A DNA stretch of 64,000 nt from Pseudomonas sp. Root562 (GCF_001427125.1 NZ_LMGK01000020.1:299317-363316), one strand, 5' to 3'; numbered from the stretch's first letter, positions 33,648 through 43,059 are shown. Notes: generated by a model from the sequence alone, not told the origin. Numbers and translations are program-made.

Positions 33648-36332
33648 TCAGTTGCTCACCTTCGAAACGACCTTGCGCACGACATACGGCAGGATACCGC
33701 CCTCCTTCAAGTAGAGAATTTCCTGTTGTGAATCCAGCTGCAGAATCAACGGCAGCGAGGTCTGACTTCCGTCCGCGCGATTGATCACCAGGCAGAGCGG
33801 GTTTGCCCCCACCTGCATTGTCTCCAGACCGTTGAAGTCCAGTGTCTCATCCCCTTTTAACTGCAAGTTCGTCGCGTCGACGCCTGCCGCGAACGTAATG
33901 GGCAAGATGCCCATGCCGATCAGATTGCTACGATGGATACGCTCAAAACTCTGCGCGACGACAGCCTTGACGCCCAAGGTGGCTTGCGCCTTGGCTGCCC
34001 AGTCACGACTGGAGCCCGCTCCATAGTTGAACCCGGCGAAGATCACCAGCGGCACGTCCTTGGCAACGTAGCTCAGAGCTGCGTCGTAAACGCGCTGGAT
34101 CGAACCGTCAAAAGCCGTTGCAAAACCACCCTCTCCCGGCTGTTGCTCCAATAGCCGATTCTTCACTGCTCGATTCACGAATGCACCGCGCATCATCACT
34201 TCGTGGTTGCTGCGGCGGGTCGAGTATTGATTGAGATCGTTCGGGTTTTCGCCGCGCTCGATCAACCACTGTCCAGCCTGGCTTTCGAGTGGAATCGCAC
34301 TGGCCGGTGAAATGTGGTCAGTGGTGACATTGTCGCCCAGCACCATCAAAGTTCTTGCACTATGAATCGACAACTCGGGTGAAGCTTCGGCTTTGACGTT
34401 TTGCAGGTAAATGGGGCGGCGCAGGTAAGTCGAATTCGGCGCCCAAGGAAACTGCACGCTGCCACTCGCTGACAGTGCCTGCCAGTGATGAGTGCCATCC
34501 CACAGCATCGCGTTACGCTGGCGGAACAAATCCGGGCGAACGGTCTGGCTGACCAGTGCCTGAATCTGCTCTTCACTGGGCATCAGTTCATGCAGGTACA
34601 CATCGTTGCCTGCCGCATCCTGTCCTAACGGCTCAGTCTGGATATCCTTATTGATGGTGCCTGCCAAGGCATAAGCCACGACCAGCGCCGGCGAAGTCAG
34701 GTAGCCGACCTGGACGCGAGGATTGACCCGCCCCTCGAAGTTGCGATTGCCCGACAGCACCACCACGGTTTTGAGGCCCTGGTCCGAGAAGCGCTCCATG
34801 TGTTCCTCGAGGCTGCCGGAGTTACCGATGCAGGTCATGCAGCCAAACCCGGCGAGATCGAACCCCAAGGCCGAGAAGTCGCTCAGCAGATCGGCCTTTT
34901 CCAGGTAGTCCGCGACTACGCGTGAGCCGGGAGACAGAGATGTCTTGACCCAGGGTTTACTGCGCAAACCGCGACGCTGAGCGTTGCGGGCCAGCAATCC
35001 CGCCTGGATCATCTGGCTCGGGTTTGCAGTGTTGGTGCAACTGGTGATTGCCGCCAGGGAGATGGCGCCATGGGTCAGGGCCTGGCCAAACGAAGGCTCG
35101 AAGTATTCCGCTTCAGCATCCGAAGAACGCGCTATCACGCCCTCCCGCTCACCCAGAATTTCCTGACGAAAGGATGGCGCGGCGTCAGCCAGTTTGCGCC
35201 ACTGATGCGGTTGATGAGGGCCGGCAACACTTGGCTCGATGGCCGCGAGATCCAGCTCGATCAGGTCATCGAAATGCGGTTCGGGCAGTGCGTCGTGGCG
35301 CCACAGGCCTTGTGCTTCGAGGTAAGTCTCAATACGCGCAATGGTTTCTTCGCTGCGACCGGTCAGGTGCATGTACTCCATCGTGCTGTCGTCGAACGGG
35401 AAGAACACTACCGTGGCGCCATACTCAGGGGCCATGTTAGAGAGCGTGCCTCGCGCCGCCCAACTGAGCTTCGACAGGCCTGGGCCGCAGAACTCAACGA
35501 ACTTGCCCACCACGCCCTTCGCACGCAATATTTGCGTGATGCGCAATGCCAGATCGGTGGCCGTCACACCGGGCCGCAATTCATTGCTCAAACGAATGCC
35601 GACGACTTCAGGAAAACTGATCGGCACCGGCTCGCCGAGCATGGCAGCCTGTCCCTCCAGCCCACCCACACCCCAGCCCAGGACGCCAATGGCGTTGATC
35701 ATCGGCGTGTGGCTGTCGGTTGCTACGATATCGTCAGGATGCAGCAGTGGCTGGCCATCGGCGGTCTGGCTTTCCCAAACCACGGTCGCCAGCGACTCCA
35801 TGTTGACCTGGTGAATGATCCCGGTACCGGGCGGGACCACCTTGAAATTGGTCAGACTCTTCTGCGCCCACTTGATGAATTCGTAGCGTTCGGAGTTGCG
35901 ACGGTAGTCGATGTCCAGGTTCTTCTCCACCGCGTCCGCTTCGGCGTAGCGCTCGACAATCACCGAATGGTCAATGACCAGCACCGCAGGAATCATCGGG
36001 TTCATGGTTTCCGGTGCGCCACCCATTTCCGCCACCATGTCGCGCATACCGGCAAAGTCAGCAAGCGCCGGCAGGCATGTCGTGTCGTGGAACATCAGCC
36101 GGTTAGGATAAAACGGCACTTCGCAGGCCGGCGCCCCTTGGCGTATGCATGCGATGAAGTTGTCCAGCGACGCTGGTGAGCACCGCGCCACATTCTCCAG
36201 CAGAATACGGATTGAATAGGGCAAGCCAATGAGCTCGTCCGGGGTGAGTATCTTGCGCAGATCCACGTAGGCGTAACGGGTGTCGCCCACTTGAAGATGA
36301 CTTTGATGACGTGCGTCGATGGTGGAAATCAT
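33648..36332 (-). CDS. acnA: Aconitate hydratase A
   Basis: An 894-residue AcnA/IRP-type aconitase (citrate to isocitrate). The Fe-S cysteines are in ITSCTNTANPS (about 441) and GFGCMTCIGNSG (about 507 and 510). Other anchors are VATDSHTPMINAIGVLGWGVGG, the swivel-domain FAGFNYGAGSSRDWAAKA and GDNVTTDHISPA. An in-frame upstream extension of 41 residues looks artefactual, so I start at MISTIDARHQSH. Full length. An AcnA inside an acid-sugar island is unusual; it may act on a substrate analogue. It is divergent from the binding-protein-like gene. Confidence 0.9.
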   Translation of the reverse strand: MISTIDARHQSHLQVGDTRYAYVDLRKILTPDELIGLPYSIRILLENVARCSPASLDNFIACIRQGAPACEVPFYPNRLMFHDTTCLPALADFAGMRDMVAEMGGAPETMNPMIPAVLVIDHSVIVERYAEADAVEKNLDIDYRRNSERYEFIKWAQKSLTNFKVVPPGTGIIHQVNMESLATVVWESQTADGQPLLHPDDIVATDSHTPMINAIGVLGWGVGGLEGQAAMLGEPVPISFPEVVGIRLSNELRPGVTATDLALRITQILRAKGVVGKFVEFCGPGLSKLSWAARGTLSNMAPEYGATVVFFPFDDSTMEYMHLTGRSEETIARIETYLEAQGLWRHDALPEPHFDDLIELDLAAIEPSVAGPHQPHQWRKLADAAPSFRQEILGEREGVIARSSDAEAEYFEPSFGQALTHGAISLAAITSCTNTANPSQMIQAGLLARNAQRRGLRSKPWVKTSLSPGSRVVADYLEKADLLSDFSALGFDLAGFGCMTCIGNSGSLEEHMERFSDQGLKTVVVLSGNRNFEGRVNPRVQVGYLTSPALVVAYALAGTINKDIQTEPLGQDAAGNDVYLHELMPSEEQIQALVSQTVRPDLFRQRNAMLWDGTHHWQALSASGSVQFPWAPNSTYLRRPIYLQNVKAEASPELSIHSARTLMVLGDNVTTDHISPASAIPLESQAGQWLIERGENPNDLNQYSTRRSNHEVMMRGAFVNRAVKNRLLEQQPGEGGFATAFDGSIQRVYDAALSYVAKDVPLVIFAGFNYGAGSSRDWAAKAQATLGVKAVVAQSFERIHRSNLIGMGILPITFAAGVDATNLQLKGDETLDFNGLETMQVGANPLCLVINRADGSQTSLPLILQLDSQQEILYLKEGGILPYVVRKVVSKVSN

Positions 36333-36546
36333 GGGCTTATCGTTCACCGGTTGAGTGCGTACGCAAACGACTCTATTCGGTCGTTCAGTTGAACCCAGCG
36401 TAACCAAAGGCCGAGCCGGGGAAAATTGAACAATGAGCAAGTCATCGTTCGCCAACGGAGAACGCAGCCTTGATGAGTCTGAAATTGTCAGGTCTTGCTC
36501 ACTTCCCTACTCTCAGGGGCGACGACAATTTCCATGGAGACCATTT

Positions 36547-37287
36547 ATGCTCGCCCCTACCGCAAAAGTCCTTGAAGAGCTTGCCCCGACTGGCGTGCTC
36601 AAAGCTGCCATCAACTTCGGCAATCCGGTGCTTGCACAGCGCAATGCCGAAACGGGCCAACCTCAAGGTGTATCTGTCAGCCTGGCGGTGGAACTGGGCA
36701 AGCACCTGGGCGTTCCTGTCGAGTTCATCACCTACGATGCTGCGGGAAAAGTGTTCGAGGCTTTGGCACAAAATCAATGGAACATTGCATTCCTGGCCAT
36801 CGAACCTGTGCGTGAAGCTCAAGTCGCCTTCAGTGAACCTTACGTGATTATCGAAGGTACCTATCTGGTCAAGGACAGCTCCCCATTCCGCAAGATGGAA
36901 GATCTGGATCAACCCAACGTGCGGATCGCCGTGGGCAAGGGTGCAGCTTATGACCTGTACCTGAGCCGGACTCAACAGCACGCAACCCTGGTTCGCGCGC
37001 CAACCTCTGCCGGAGCGGTGGACTTGTTTCTCGATGAGAACCTGGATGCGGCGGCGGGCGTGCGTCAACCGCTGCTCAAGGTCGCCGAGGCCAACAAGGA
37101 ATTGCGCGTCCTGGACGGTTACTTCACGTCAATTCGCCAGGCAATGGGCGTTCCCGTGCGATGCGCCGCGGGTGCGGCGTATGTCAGAGCATTCCTGGAA
37201 GAACAGAAAGCCAACGGTTTCGTTACCAAGGCACTTGCCGCAAGCGGCCAAAGTGACGTCACGGTTGCCCCGCTTCAAGTCAATTGA
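36547..37287 (+). CDS. Periplasmic-binding-fold (SBP_bac_3) protein without signal peptide
   Basis: A 246-residue protein with the two-lobe amino-acid-binding protein fold: LKAAINFGNPVLAQR, QGVSVSLAVELGKHLGVPVEFITYDAAG and FSEPYVIIEGTYLV are the characteristic strands. GGAGA sits 6 bases before the ATG. The protein starts MLAPTAKVLEELAPTGVLKA with no hydrophobic signal, and no ABC permease is nearby. It is therefore probably cytoplasmic, as either an enzyme of the cyclohexadienyl-dehydratase type or a small-molecule sensor. Confidence 0.8.
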   Translation: MLAPTAKVLEELAPTGVLKAAINFGNPVLAQRNAETGQPQGVSVSLAVELGKHLGVPVEFITYDAAGKVFEALAQNQWNIAFLAIEPVREAQVAFSEPYVIIEGTYLVKDSSPFRKMEDLDQPNVRIAVGKGAAYDLYLSRTQQHATLVRAPTSAGAVDLFLDENLDAAAGVRQPLLKVAEANKELRVLDGYFTSIRQAMGVPVRCAAGAAYVRAFLEEQKANGFVTKALAASGQSDVTVAPLQVN

Positions 37288-37324
37288 GGCCGTTGCGATA
37301 AGGGGTTGAAACGCACTTGCCTGC

Positions 37325-38365
37325 TCAGCGGCGAAGGCGTTTCAACCAGATTTTATGCACCGGCTCAGCGCAGAGCATCACCACTATCAAGCGCATGATC
37401 TGCATTGCCGTAACGATGCCGACTCCCAGGTTCAAGGCTTCGGCCGTCAGGTACATTTCCGTACTGCTGCCCGGCATCATGCCCAGTGCCAGCGTCATCA
37501 AAGGAAAACCCAGCAGATAACCGATTCCAAGTGCCAGCAACAAGGTGCATACAATCATGCTTAAGGTGAACACCGAAACCTTGATCAGGAATGTCGGTGA
37601 AGCCTTGAAGAACTGGCGATCAAAGTAGCCTCCGAGCGCGCAACCGATCATGAGTTGACCGTAATGGCTCAACTCAACGGGCAATGCCGTCTGCAGATTG
37701 AAGCTGGCAGTGAATAGCGCGCACAGCGCCATCGGGCCGAACATCCAAGGGTTCGGCAACTTGTACCGTTTCCAGATAATCGCCGTCAGCGCCCCGCCGA
37801 GCAACAATGGCAGCAGCCAATACCAATCACTGGGCAATCGGGCATGAACCACCGATGGAGAGATTTTCGAGCTGAAAAACATCGCGGGCGGAACACAAAG
37901 AACAATCAGCACGAGCCGAACACTGTGAGCTGCAGCGATTTGACTGACGTTGGCCTTATGCCTGATCCCCGATTGAATCATCTCTGCAAAGTTCGCAGGC
38001 ATGAAGGCGAAAAAGGCAGTCGTCAGATCCATGCCTCGACGCCGCATGAACTCGATGCCGAGCAAGGCAAGTAACAAGGTGAGAAATGCCGCGAACAGCA
38101 TCATCGCGAAATGCCCCAGGATCTGCTCCAGCACCGCGGGTGTGAAATGCAGGCCGATGGATGTCGCAATCATCCATTGCCCGGTCAATCGCCCATTGGG
38201 GATCTCCCCTACCCGCCAGCCCAGGCAACGCACCAGAATAACCGCCAACATCGATCCAATGATCCAGGGCAAAGGCCAGTTCAGGTAACTGGCAATCAGT
38301 GCGCCGGCCACTCCAACCAGCGGTGTCGCCCACCACAATCCCATTGAGGTGAAAAACGCTCTCAT
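37325..38365 (-). CDS. AbrB family membrane protein (AbrB duplication)
   Basis: A 346-residue protein with about ten hydrophobic helices in two related halves, each containing the family P-W-x-x-G or G-x-x-P pattern (WPLPWIIGSMLAVIL and LPNPWMFGPMALCALF). The GMMPGSSTEMYLTAEALNLGVGIVTAMQIMRL segment is strongly conserved in the family (formerly 'ammonia monooxygenase'-annotated, now putative transporters). The ATG overlaps the lactonase stop by four bases (ATGA), so it is translationally coupled to it. It probably moves a pathway intermediate or lactone; the substrate is unknown. Confidence 0.85.
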   Translation of the reverse strand: MRAFFTSMGLWWATPLVGVAGALIASYLNWPLPWIIGSMLAVILVRCLGWRVGEIPNGRLTGQWMIATSIGLHFTPAVLEQILGHFAMMLFAAFLTLLLALLGIEFMRRRGMDLTTAFFAFMPANFAEMIQSGIRHKANVSQIAAAHSVRLVLIVLCVPPAMFFSSKISPSVVHARLPSDWYWLLPLLLGGALTAIIWKRYKLPNPWMFGPMALCALFTASFNLQTALPVELSHYGQLMIGCALGGYFDRQFFKASPTFLIKVSVFTLSMIVCTLLLALGIGYLLGFPLMTLALGMMPGSSTEMYLTAEALNLGVGIVTAMQIMRLIVVMLCAEPVHKIWLKRLRR

Positions 38366-39426
38366 AGGTTGGCGCCACCAAAGACCATACACACTGGACT
38401 CCCTGTCTCAATCACCTCACCCGTTGGGGTCAAGCTTCCAGTCGTTGGGTCAACACTGAAAACCACGATGGTGTCGCTGTCCTCGTTGGCCACATACATG
38501 CATCCGCCGTCGGGCGACAAGGCGAAAAATCGAGGAGTGAGGCCTTGCGTTGGCGTCGCTGATTCGAATGTCAGCCAGCCCGATTGAGGATCAATGCTGA
38601 AGCGCGCAATGCTGTCGCTTCCCCGGTTGGAGGCGTAGAGGAAGCGCCCGGCCTTATCGACTTCGATCTCTGCGGCCGTGCTGTCGCCGGTGAAAGAATC
38701 CGGCAGCGCAGAGAGCACCTGCTGCGGCTGCAGCTCACCACTTTCGCTGTTCAAGCGATAGGTTGCGACGGTCGAGTCGAGCTCATTGACCGAGTAGACA
38801 ACGGGTAGTCCCGGATGAAAAGCCACATGCCGCGGCCCGGCTCCTTTGCGGGTGGCAACAGATGGACAGGCTGTCGGGAGCAGCTTGCCCGACAGTGAGT
38901 CGAATCGGTAAGTGAAGATCCGGTCGAGACCTTTATCCGGTACGACGACTAGCTTTCCACTGGGGTCGAATGGATTGAAATGCGGTTTCGGGCCTTTTTG
39001 TTCAATTCGATGGGGTCCGATCGGCCCTTGCGTCATCACTTGATCGCAGAGTTCGCCGAGTTCCCCCGAATCGAGAATCGGTAAAACAACAACAGAACCA
39101 CTGTAATGGTTGCTCACCACCAGGAAGTCGCCGTCCGGTGAAATCGCCAAATGTGCGGGATTGTGGCCATGGGTGCTTTGGCTATTGAGATAGCGCAGCG
39201 TGCCATTGGCGCCGATGCTGAATGCGCTGGCCTGATCCGTATCACCATGGACGCAGTACAGGAAATCCTTCTGTTTACTGATCGCAAGAAATGAAGGGTT
39301 TACCAATCCATCAACCAACTGCACATGAGACAGGCGCCCAGTCTTTGAGTCGACGCTGTAGACGTTGATCCCGTTGCCACGGGCATTCCTTTCACGAGTG
39401 GTACGACAGCCTACGTAAATGAACAT
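38362..39426 (-). CDS. Cytoplasmic beta-propeller lactonase family protein
   Basis: A 354-residue lactonase/6-phosphogluconolactonase-like propeller (PF10282) without signal peptide, starting MFIYVGCRTTRERNARGNGI. Blade repeats are clear (HNPAHLAISPDGDFLVVSNHYSG, GPRHVAFHPGLPVVYSV, TPRFFALSPDGGCMYVANED). It likely hydrolyses an aldonolactone to the free acid that enters the pathway. It is coupled to the AbrB membrane gene and lies 42 bases after the LysR gene on the same strand. A second, secreted member of this family is in the 12 kb region of the window. Confidence 0.87.
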   Translation of the reverse strand: MFIYVGCRTTRERNARGNGINVYSVDSKTGRLSHVQLVDGLVNPSFLAISKQKDFLYCVHGDTDQASAFSIGANGTLRYLNSQSTHGHNPAHLAISPDGDFLVVSNHYSGSVVVLPILDSGELGELCDQVMTQGPIGPHRIEQKGPKPHFNPFDPSGKLVVVPDKGLDRIFTYRFDSLSGKLLPTACPSVATRKGAGPRHVAFHPGLPVVYSVNELDSTVATYRLNSESGELQPQQVLSALPDSFTGDSTAAEIEVDKAGRFLYASNRGSDSIARFSIDPQSGWLTFESATPTQGLTPRFFALSPDGGCMYVANEDSDTIVVFSVDPTTGSLTPTGEVIETGSPVCMVFGGANL

Positions 39427-39468
39427 GAAGTCATCTCAAAAGGCGAGCAGGTGCATGGATGGCACCTG

Positions 39469-40350
39469 TCACGCGGTCAAGTGTGCGACGAACGCGCGAG
39501 CGGTAGGAGGGAGCGCTTCGAATCGTCGAGCAACAATATTCAACTGACGCTTGGCCCATGGCTCGGCCAACGTGACAGCCTGCAAATGGAAGGAACGCAG
39601 ATAGGGACGCAGAACATCGCGAGGCAAAATGCAAATGCCCAGATTGGTCGAAACCATCCGGCACATGCATTCAAAGCTGGAAACGCGAACCCGCTGCCTG
39701 ATTGGCTTACCTAACAATTCGGCTTGTTCACTCAGCAGCAAATGCACCGAGCTCTCCACGTGAGGACCAATGAATTCGAAGATCAACGCTTGCTCGAAAC
39801 TGGCTTGCGTCTGTGCCGCCAACGGATGCCGTTCTGGAACCGCAATCACCAACTCATCCACGCGATAGGGAACGGATTCCAACCCTTGTGAAGGCGTCTG
39901 TTCGGCAATGATGCCGACATCCGCACGACCGTCCGACACCGCTCGTACGATTGCCGCACCGACGCGCTCCTCGATATCGAACTTGATATCGGGGTAGGTT
40001 TCCATAAACGTGCCGATATCCAGACTCAGCTGTTGGGCCAACGCCGATGTAATGGCGTGCAATCGAACATGGCCCTTGATTCCAGCACCATACTCACTCA
40101 ACTCCTGGTCCATCTTCTGAAGAGTTTCGTTCACCTGCAACGCGTAATGGCGCAGCGACTGCCCCGCAGGGGTCAGCTCCATTCCGCGCGGATAGCGAAT
40201 GAACAAGGGAGAACCCACCTTCTCTTCAAGCTCGCTGATCCGCTTACTGACTGCGGAGGTCGCCAGGTGGCAGAGCTGCGATGCCTTGGTCAGGTTTCGC
40301 TGCTCCGCCACAGCCATGAAGATTTCCAGGCTGAGCAGATCATGGCGCAT
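39469..40350 (-). CDS. LysR family regulator of the acid-sugar genes
   Basis: A 293-residue LysR regulator: HTH at residues 1-60 (MRHDLLSLEIFMAVAEQRNLTKASQLCHLATSAVSKRISELEEKVG), effector domain about 90-290. Unusually for a LysR gene it is not divergent from its neighbours: its start overlaps the end of the OtnK gene by 11 bases and the lactonase follows 42 bases later. It is therefore part of the operon and likely autoregulates it. Confidence 0.9.
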   Translation of the reverse strand: MRHDLLSLEIFMAVAEQRNLTKASQLCHLATSAVSKRISELEEKVGSPLFIRYPRGMELTPAGQSLRHYALQVNETLQKMDQELSEYGAGIKGHVRLHAITSALAQQLSLDIGTFMETYPDIKFDIEERVGAAIVRAVSDGRADVGIIAEQTPSQGLESVPYRVDELVIAVPERHPLAAQTQASFEQALIFEFIGPHVESSVHLLLSEQAELLGKPIRQRVRVSSFECMCRMVSTNLGICILPRDVLRPYLRSFHLQAVTLAEPWAKRQLNIVARRFEALPPTARAFVAHLTA

Positions 40351-41608
40351 TGGCCAATGCCTTCTCGAAGAAGTCTACCGTGCCGAAATTGCCGGATTTC
40401 AGCGCCAGGGCAACCGGGTCGTCGCGCAAGCCGAGTGTCCAAGGCACACCAGGATCGATGGTCGCACCAATTCGCAGAGCCTTGACTTGCAGTGCCTTGA
40501 CTACCGCACCCGATGTCTCGCCGCCGGCAACCACCAGCTTGCGAACACCCATGCCGTAGAGGCCGACAGCGACAGCGGACAATGCGTCTTCAACGATCTG
40601 CCCAGCAGCCTCAACGCCGAGCTTTTGCTGAGCAAGCTTGACCGTCTCTGGATGTGCGCTTGCGTAGATCAGGACGGGACCCTTTTGAATCAGATCCTTT
40701 GCCCATTCAAGTGCTTCAGCAACCTGATCATGACCATTGGCAAGACGCAGCGGATCAATGGAAAAGCTCGGGCGGGTTTTCTGCCAGTGCTCGACCTGAC
40801 CATTCGTCGCTACCGAACAACTGCCGGAAACAACGGCGCCCAAGCCCTCGATGACAGGCAGTACCGATGCCGTTTCGGACTGACCGAGCTTGCCTGCACG
40901 ACGGAAGTTTTCAGGTAGCCCCAGCGCAACGCCAGAACCGCCGGTAACCAGTTTATGGTCCGCCACGGCAGTGCCTATCGCATACAAATCTTCATCATCG
41001 ATCGCATCGACAATGGCATAACCTCGACCTTGGGCAGTGAGGCTGTTGAAAGCCGCGGAAATGGCTTGCGCGCCCTTGTTTACGACCGAATGTGCAACAA
41101 GACCTACCGGTTTGAGCGTCTGCTGCTGCAACACCCGAACCAGATTGGAATCGGTCATTGGCGTCAATGGATGATTACGCATGCCGGATTCGCTCAACAG
41201 CACATCGCCGACGAACAAATGACCGTTAAAAATCGTCCGTTTGTTCTCCGGGAATGCAGGACAAGCCACAGCGAACGAGACGTTCATCGCTTCAGCAAGT
41301 GCATCGGCGACAGGGCCGATGTTTCCGCGAGAGGTCGAGTCAAACGTCGAGCAATATTTGAAAAAAAACTGTTGGCAGCCTGCCGCACGCAACCATTCCA
41401 GCGCTTCGAGCGATTGGGTAACGGCTTCTTCCGGGCTGACGGTACGGCTTTTCAGGGCAATGACGACAGCATCGATGTCGTCAGGCAGTGGCCCTTGCGG
41501 CACACCGATCACTTGTAGCGTGCGCATGCCGCCACGTACCAGCGTACTGGCCAAATCCGTACCGCCGGTGAAGTCATCAGCGATGCAACCGAGTAGTAAT
41601 TGACTCAC
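40340..41608 (-). CDS. otnK: Four-carbon acid sugar kinase (DUF1537), 3-oxo-tetronate kinase-like
   Basis: A 422-residue DUF1537 kinase. The N-terminal CIADDFTGGTDLASTLVRGGM carries the sugar-binding Asp pair. The KYCSTFDSTSRGNIGPVADAL stretch is the mark of the OtnK branch (3-oxo-tetronate to its 4-phosphate). The C-terminal nucleotide domain has VVAGGETSGAVVKAL and IDPGVPWTLGL. GTG start with GAGGAG upstream. With OtnI- and OtnC-type proteins in the island it supports the D-erythronate/L-threonate route to DHAP. Threonate kinase (DtnK) activity is the alternative. Confidence 0.88.
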   Translation of the reverse strand: MSQLLLGCIADDFTGGTDLASTLVRGGMRTLQVIGVPQGPLPDDIDAVVIALKSRTVSPEEAVTQSLEALEWLRAAGCQQFFFKYCSTFDSTSRGNIGPVADALAEAMNVSFAVACPAFPENKRTIFNGHLFVGDVLLSESGMRNHPLTPMTDSNLVRVLQQQTLKPVGLVAHSVVNKGAQAISAAFNSLTAQGRGYAIVDAIDDEDLYAIGTAVADHKLVTGGSGVALGLPENFRRAGKLGQSETASVLPVIEGLGAVVSGSCSVATNGQVEHWQKTRPSFSIDPLRLANGHDQVAEALEWAKDLIQKGPVLIYASAHPETVKLAQQKLGVEAAGQIVEDALSAVAVGLYGMGVRKLVVAGGETSGAVVKALQVKALRIGATIDPGVPWTLGLRDDPVALALKSGNFGTVDFFEKALANAP

Positions 41609-41628
41609 TGTGGTCTCCTCGTGCCCTC

Positions 41629-41651
41629 CTCCTTTGGATATCCAAAAGGAG
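41629..41651. promoter_or_regulatory. Near-perfect palindrome upstream of otnK
   Basis: CTCCTTT-GGATATCC-AAAAGGAG, perfect apart from one extra A, centred about 30 bases before the otnK GTG. The core TTTGGATATCCAAA is fully symmetric. It could be an operator, or a stem that occludes the ribosome site. Confidence 0.45.
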
Positions 41652-41693
41652 AACAGGCGTTTTCTTGTTATAGATCCGCAACACTCCAGATAA

Positions 41694-41720
41694 CGGGCGA
41701 CATGCCTGGCATGCCGCCCG
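41694..41720. terminator. Hairpin between the dehydrogenase and kinase genes
   Basis: CGGGCG ... CGCCCG outer stem with an inner TGCC/GGCA stem, 7 bases after the dehydrogenase stop. There is no long T-run on the minus strand, so it may be a partial terminator or an mRNA-stabilising stem that sets the ratio of dehydrogenase to kinase. Confidence 0.5.
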
Positions 41721-41726
41721 TTTCAA

Positions 41727-42797
41727 TCAGCCCAGAATGGCTTTGGCTACCGCTTCGCCGAACGCTTTGGTACCGCTGGAGCCGCCCAGATCAGGCGTGC
41801 GCTGCTTAGGATCCTGCAGCACAACATCCACTGCCTTTTCCATTTCCAGGCCGGCCTTGATCAGCGCTTCCTTGTTGTGGTGCTCGCCCATCCACTGCAG
41901 CAGCATGCCAACGGACAGAATCATCGAAACCGGGTTGGCCTTGTCCTGACCGGCGATATCCGGCGCAGAGCCATGCTGGGCCTGGGCGCAGCAATGAGTG
42001 TCGCTGGCCATCATGGAACCGGCCAGACCCAGGCTGCCCGACAGTTCACTGGCAAGGTCGCTGATGATGTCGCCGTAGAAGTTGGTCGCGACCAGAACGT
42101 CGAAGCGCTCAGGGCTACGTACCAGGTGGGCAGTGGAGGCATCGACCAGCAGATCGTCCAGAGTGACCTCCGGGAAGTCCTTCGCTACATCGCGAACGCA
42201 TTCCAGGAACAGCCCGTCGGTCATGTGGAAGCTGTTGGCCTTGTGAATGGCGGTGACTTTCTTGCCACGCTTCATAGCCAGCTCGAATGCACGGCGGGCG
42301 ATACGCTCGCTGCAATGACGAGTGATTTTACGAGTGGATAAAGCCATATCCGGAGTCGGCATCACTTCGCCCCAACCGCGGCTCATGTTGCGATCTGGAT
42401 AAAAGCCTTCAGTCGCTTCACGCATGATCACCAGGTCCATCGTCTTGCCTTCCTTCATGTTGGAAGTCAGGAATGGACGGGTACGGGCAGGACGTACGTT
42501 GGCGTAGAGATCCAGGCCGATACGGAAACCGGCAGAAACGTTGCGACCGCCTTTTTCAGGCACTGGATAGTCGGCGTGCGACTGGGTGCCGAGAATGATG
42601 CCGTCGTAGCCTTTGGCTTTTTCCAGCACTTCATCACGCAAGGTGGTGCCGTATTTATCCAGGCTTGTGAAACCGACATCGTCGTAATCGAAGCTCAAGC
42701 CCAGATCGAATTTTGTGTTGGCTGCCTTGAGCACCGACATCGAAGATTCAACGATTTCTGGACCAATACCGTCACCAGGAAGAACCAAAATACGCAT
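41727..42797 (-). CDS. Isocitrate/isopropylmalate dehydrogenase family beta-decarboxylating dehydrogenase
   Basis: A 356-residue NAD(P)-dependent 2-hydroxyacid oxidative decarboxylase. LPGDGIGPEIV at the N-terminus, the substrate loop RPARTRP and VIMREATEGFYPDR, catalytic Lys in TAIHKANSF, and metal Asps in FDVLVATNFYGDIISDLASELSGSLGLAGS are all present. The C-terminal HGSAPDIAGQDKANP is standard. It could oxidise a tartrate-, malate- or isocitrate-like acid. It may serve the role that PdxA2 (same superfamily) plays in the D-threonate pathway. It is divergent from the RraA-fold gene. Confidence 0.87.
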   Translation of the reverse strand: MRILVLPGDGIGPEIVESSMSVLKAANTKFDLGLSFDYDDVGFTSLDKYGTTLRDEVLEKAKGYDGIILGTQSHADYPVPEKGGRNVSAGFRIGLDLYANVRPARTRPFLTSNMKEGKTMDLVIMREATEGFYPDRNMSRGWGEVMPTPDMALSTRKITRHCSERIARRAFELAMKRGKKVTAIHKANSFHMTDGLFLECVRDVAKDFPEVTLDDLLVDASTAHLVRSPERFDVLVATNFYGDIISDLASELSGSLGLAGSMMASDTHCCAQAQHGSAPDIAGQDKANPVSMILSVGMLLQWMGEHHNKEALIKAGLEMEKAVDVVLQDPKQRTPDLGGSSGTKAFGEAVAKAILG

Positions 42798-42868
42798 CGC
42801 ATACCCCTTACTTATTGTTTGAGCTGAATTTTTTCGAAGCCTGTGCGTGATGAACCGGCCCCATTTCT

Positions 42869-42893
42869 GTACATCGTAAATACAAAGTACAAT
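42869..42893. promoter_or_regulatory. Divergent operator region with TGTAC/GTACA inverted repeat and ATTGTACTTT
   Basis: TGTAC (42869-42873) and GTACA (42887-42891) flank a short AT-rich spacer containing GTAAATACAAA. The minus strand reads ATTGTACTTT here, the same 10 bases as found upstream of the CitMHS gene and, for 8 bases, upstream of the SDR gene. It lies in the shared promoter of the dehydrogenase and RraA-fold genes. Confidence 0.45.
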
Positions 42894-43059
42894 ATTGGCG
42901 AGACGAAGTCCTTAACCTTTTGCTCCCGTTCGTCCTGAGACGATATGGGGGGCAGTAGCGCTATCGCCCTCGACAGATTGCATTTTATTGCATGAATATT
43001 CAGTTTGTGCAACCTTTACGCTCAACGGTCACCCAATTCACTTTCCCAGGAGATCCTGC

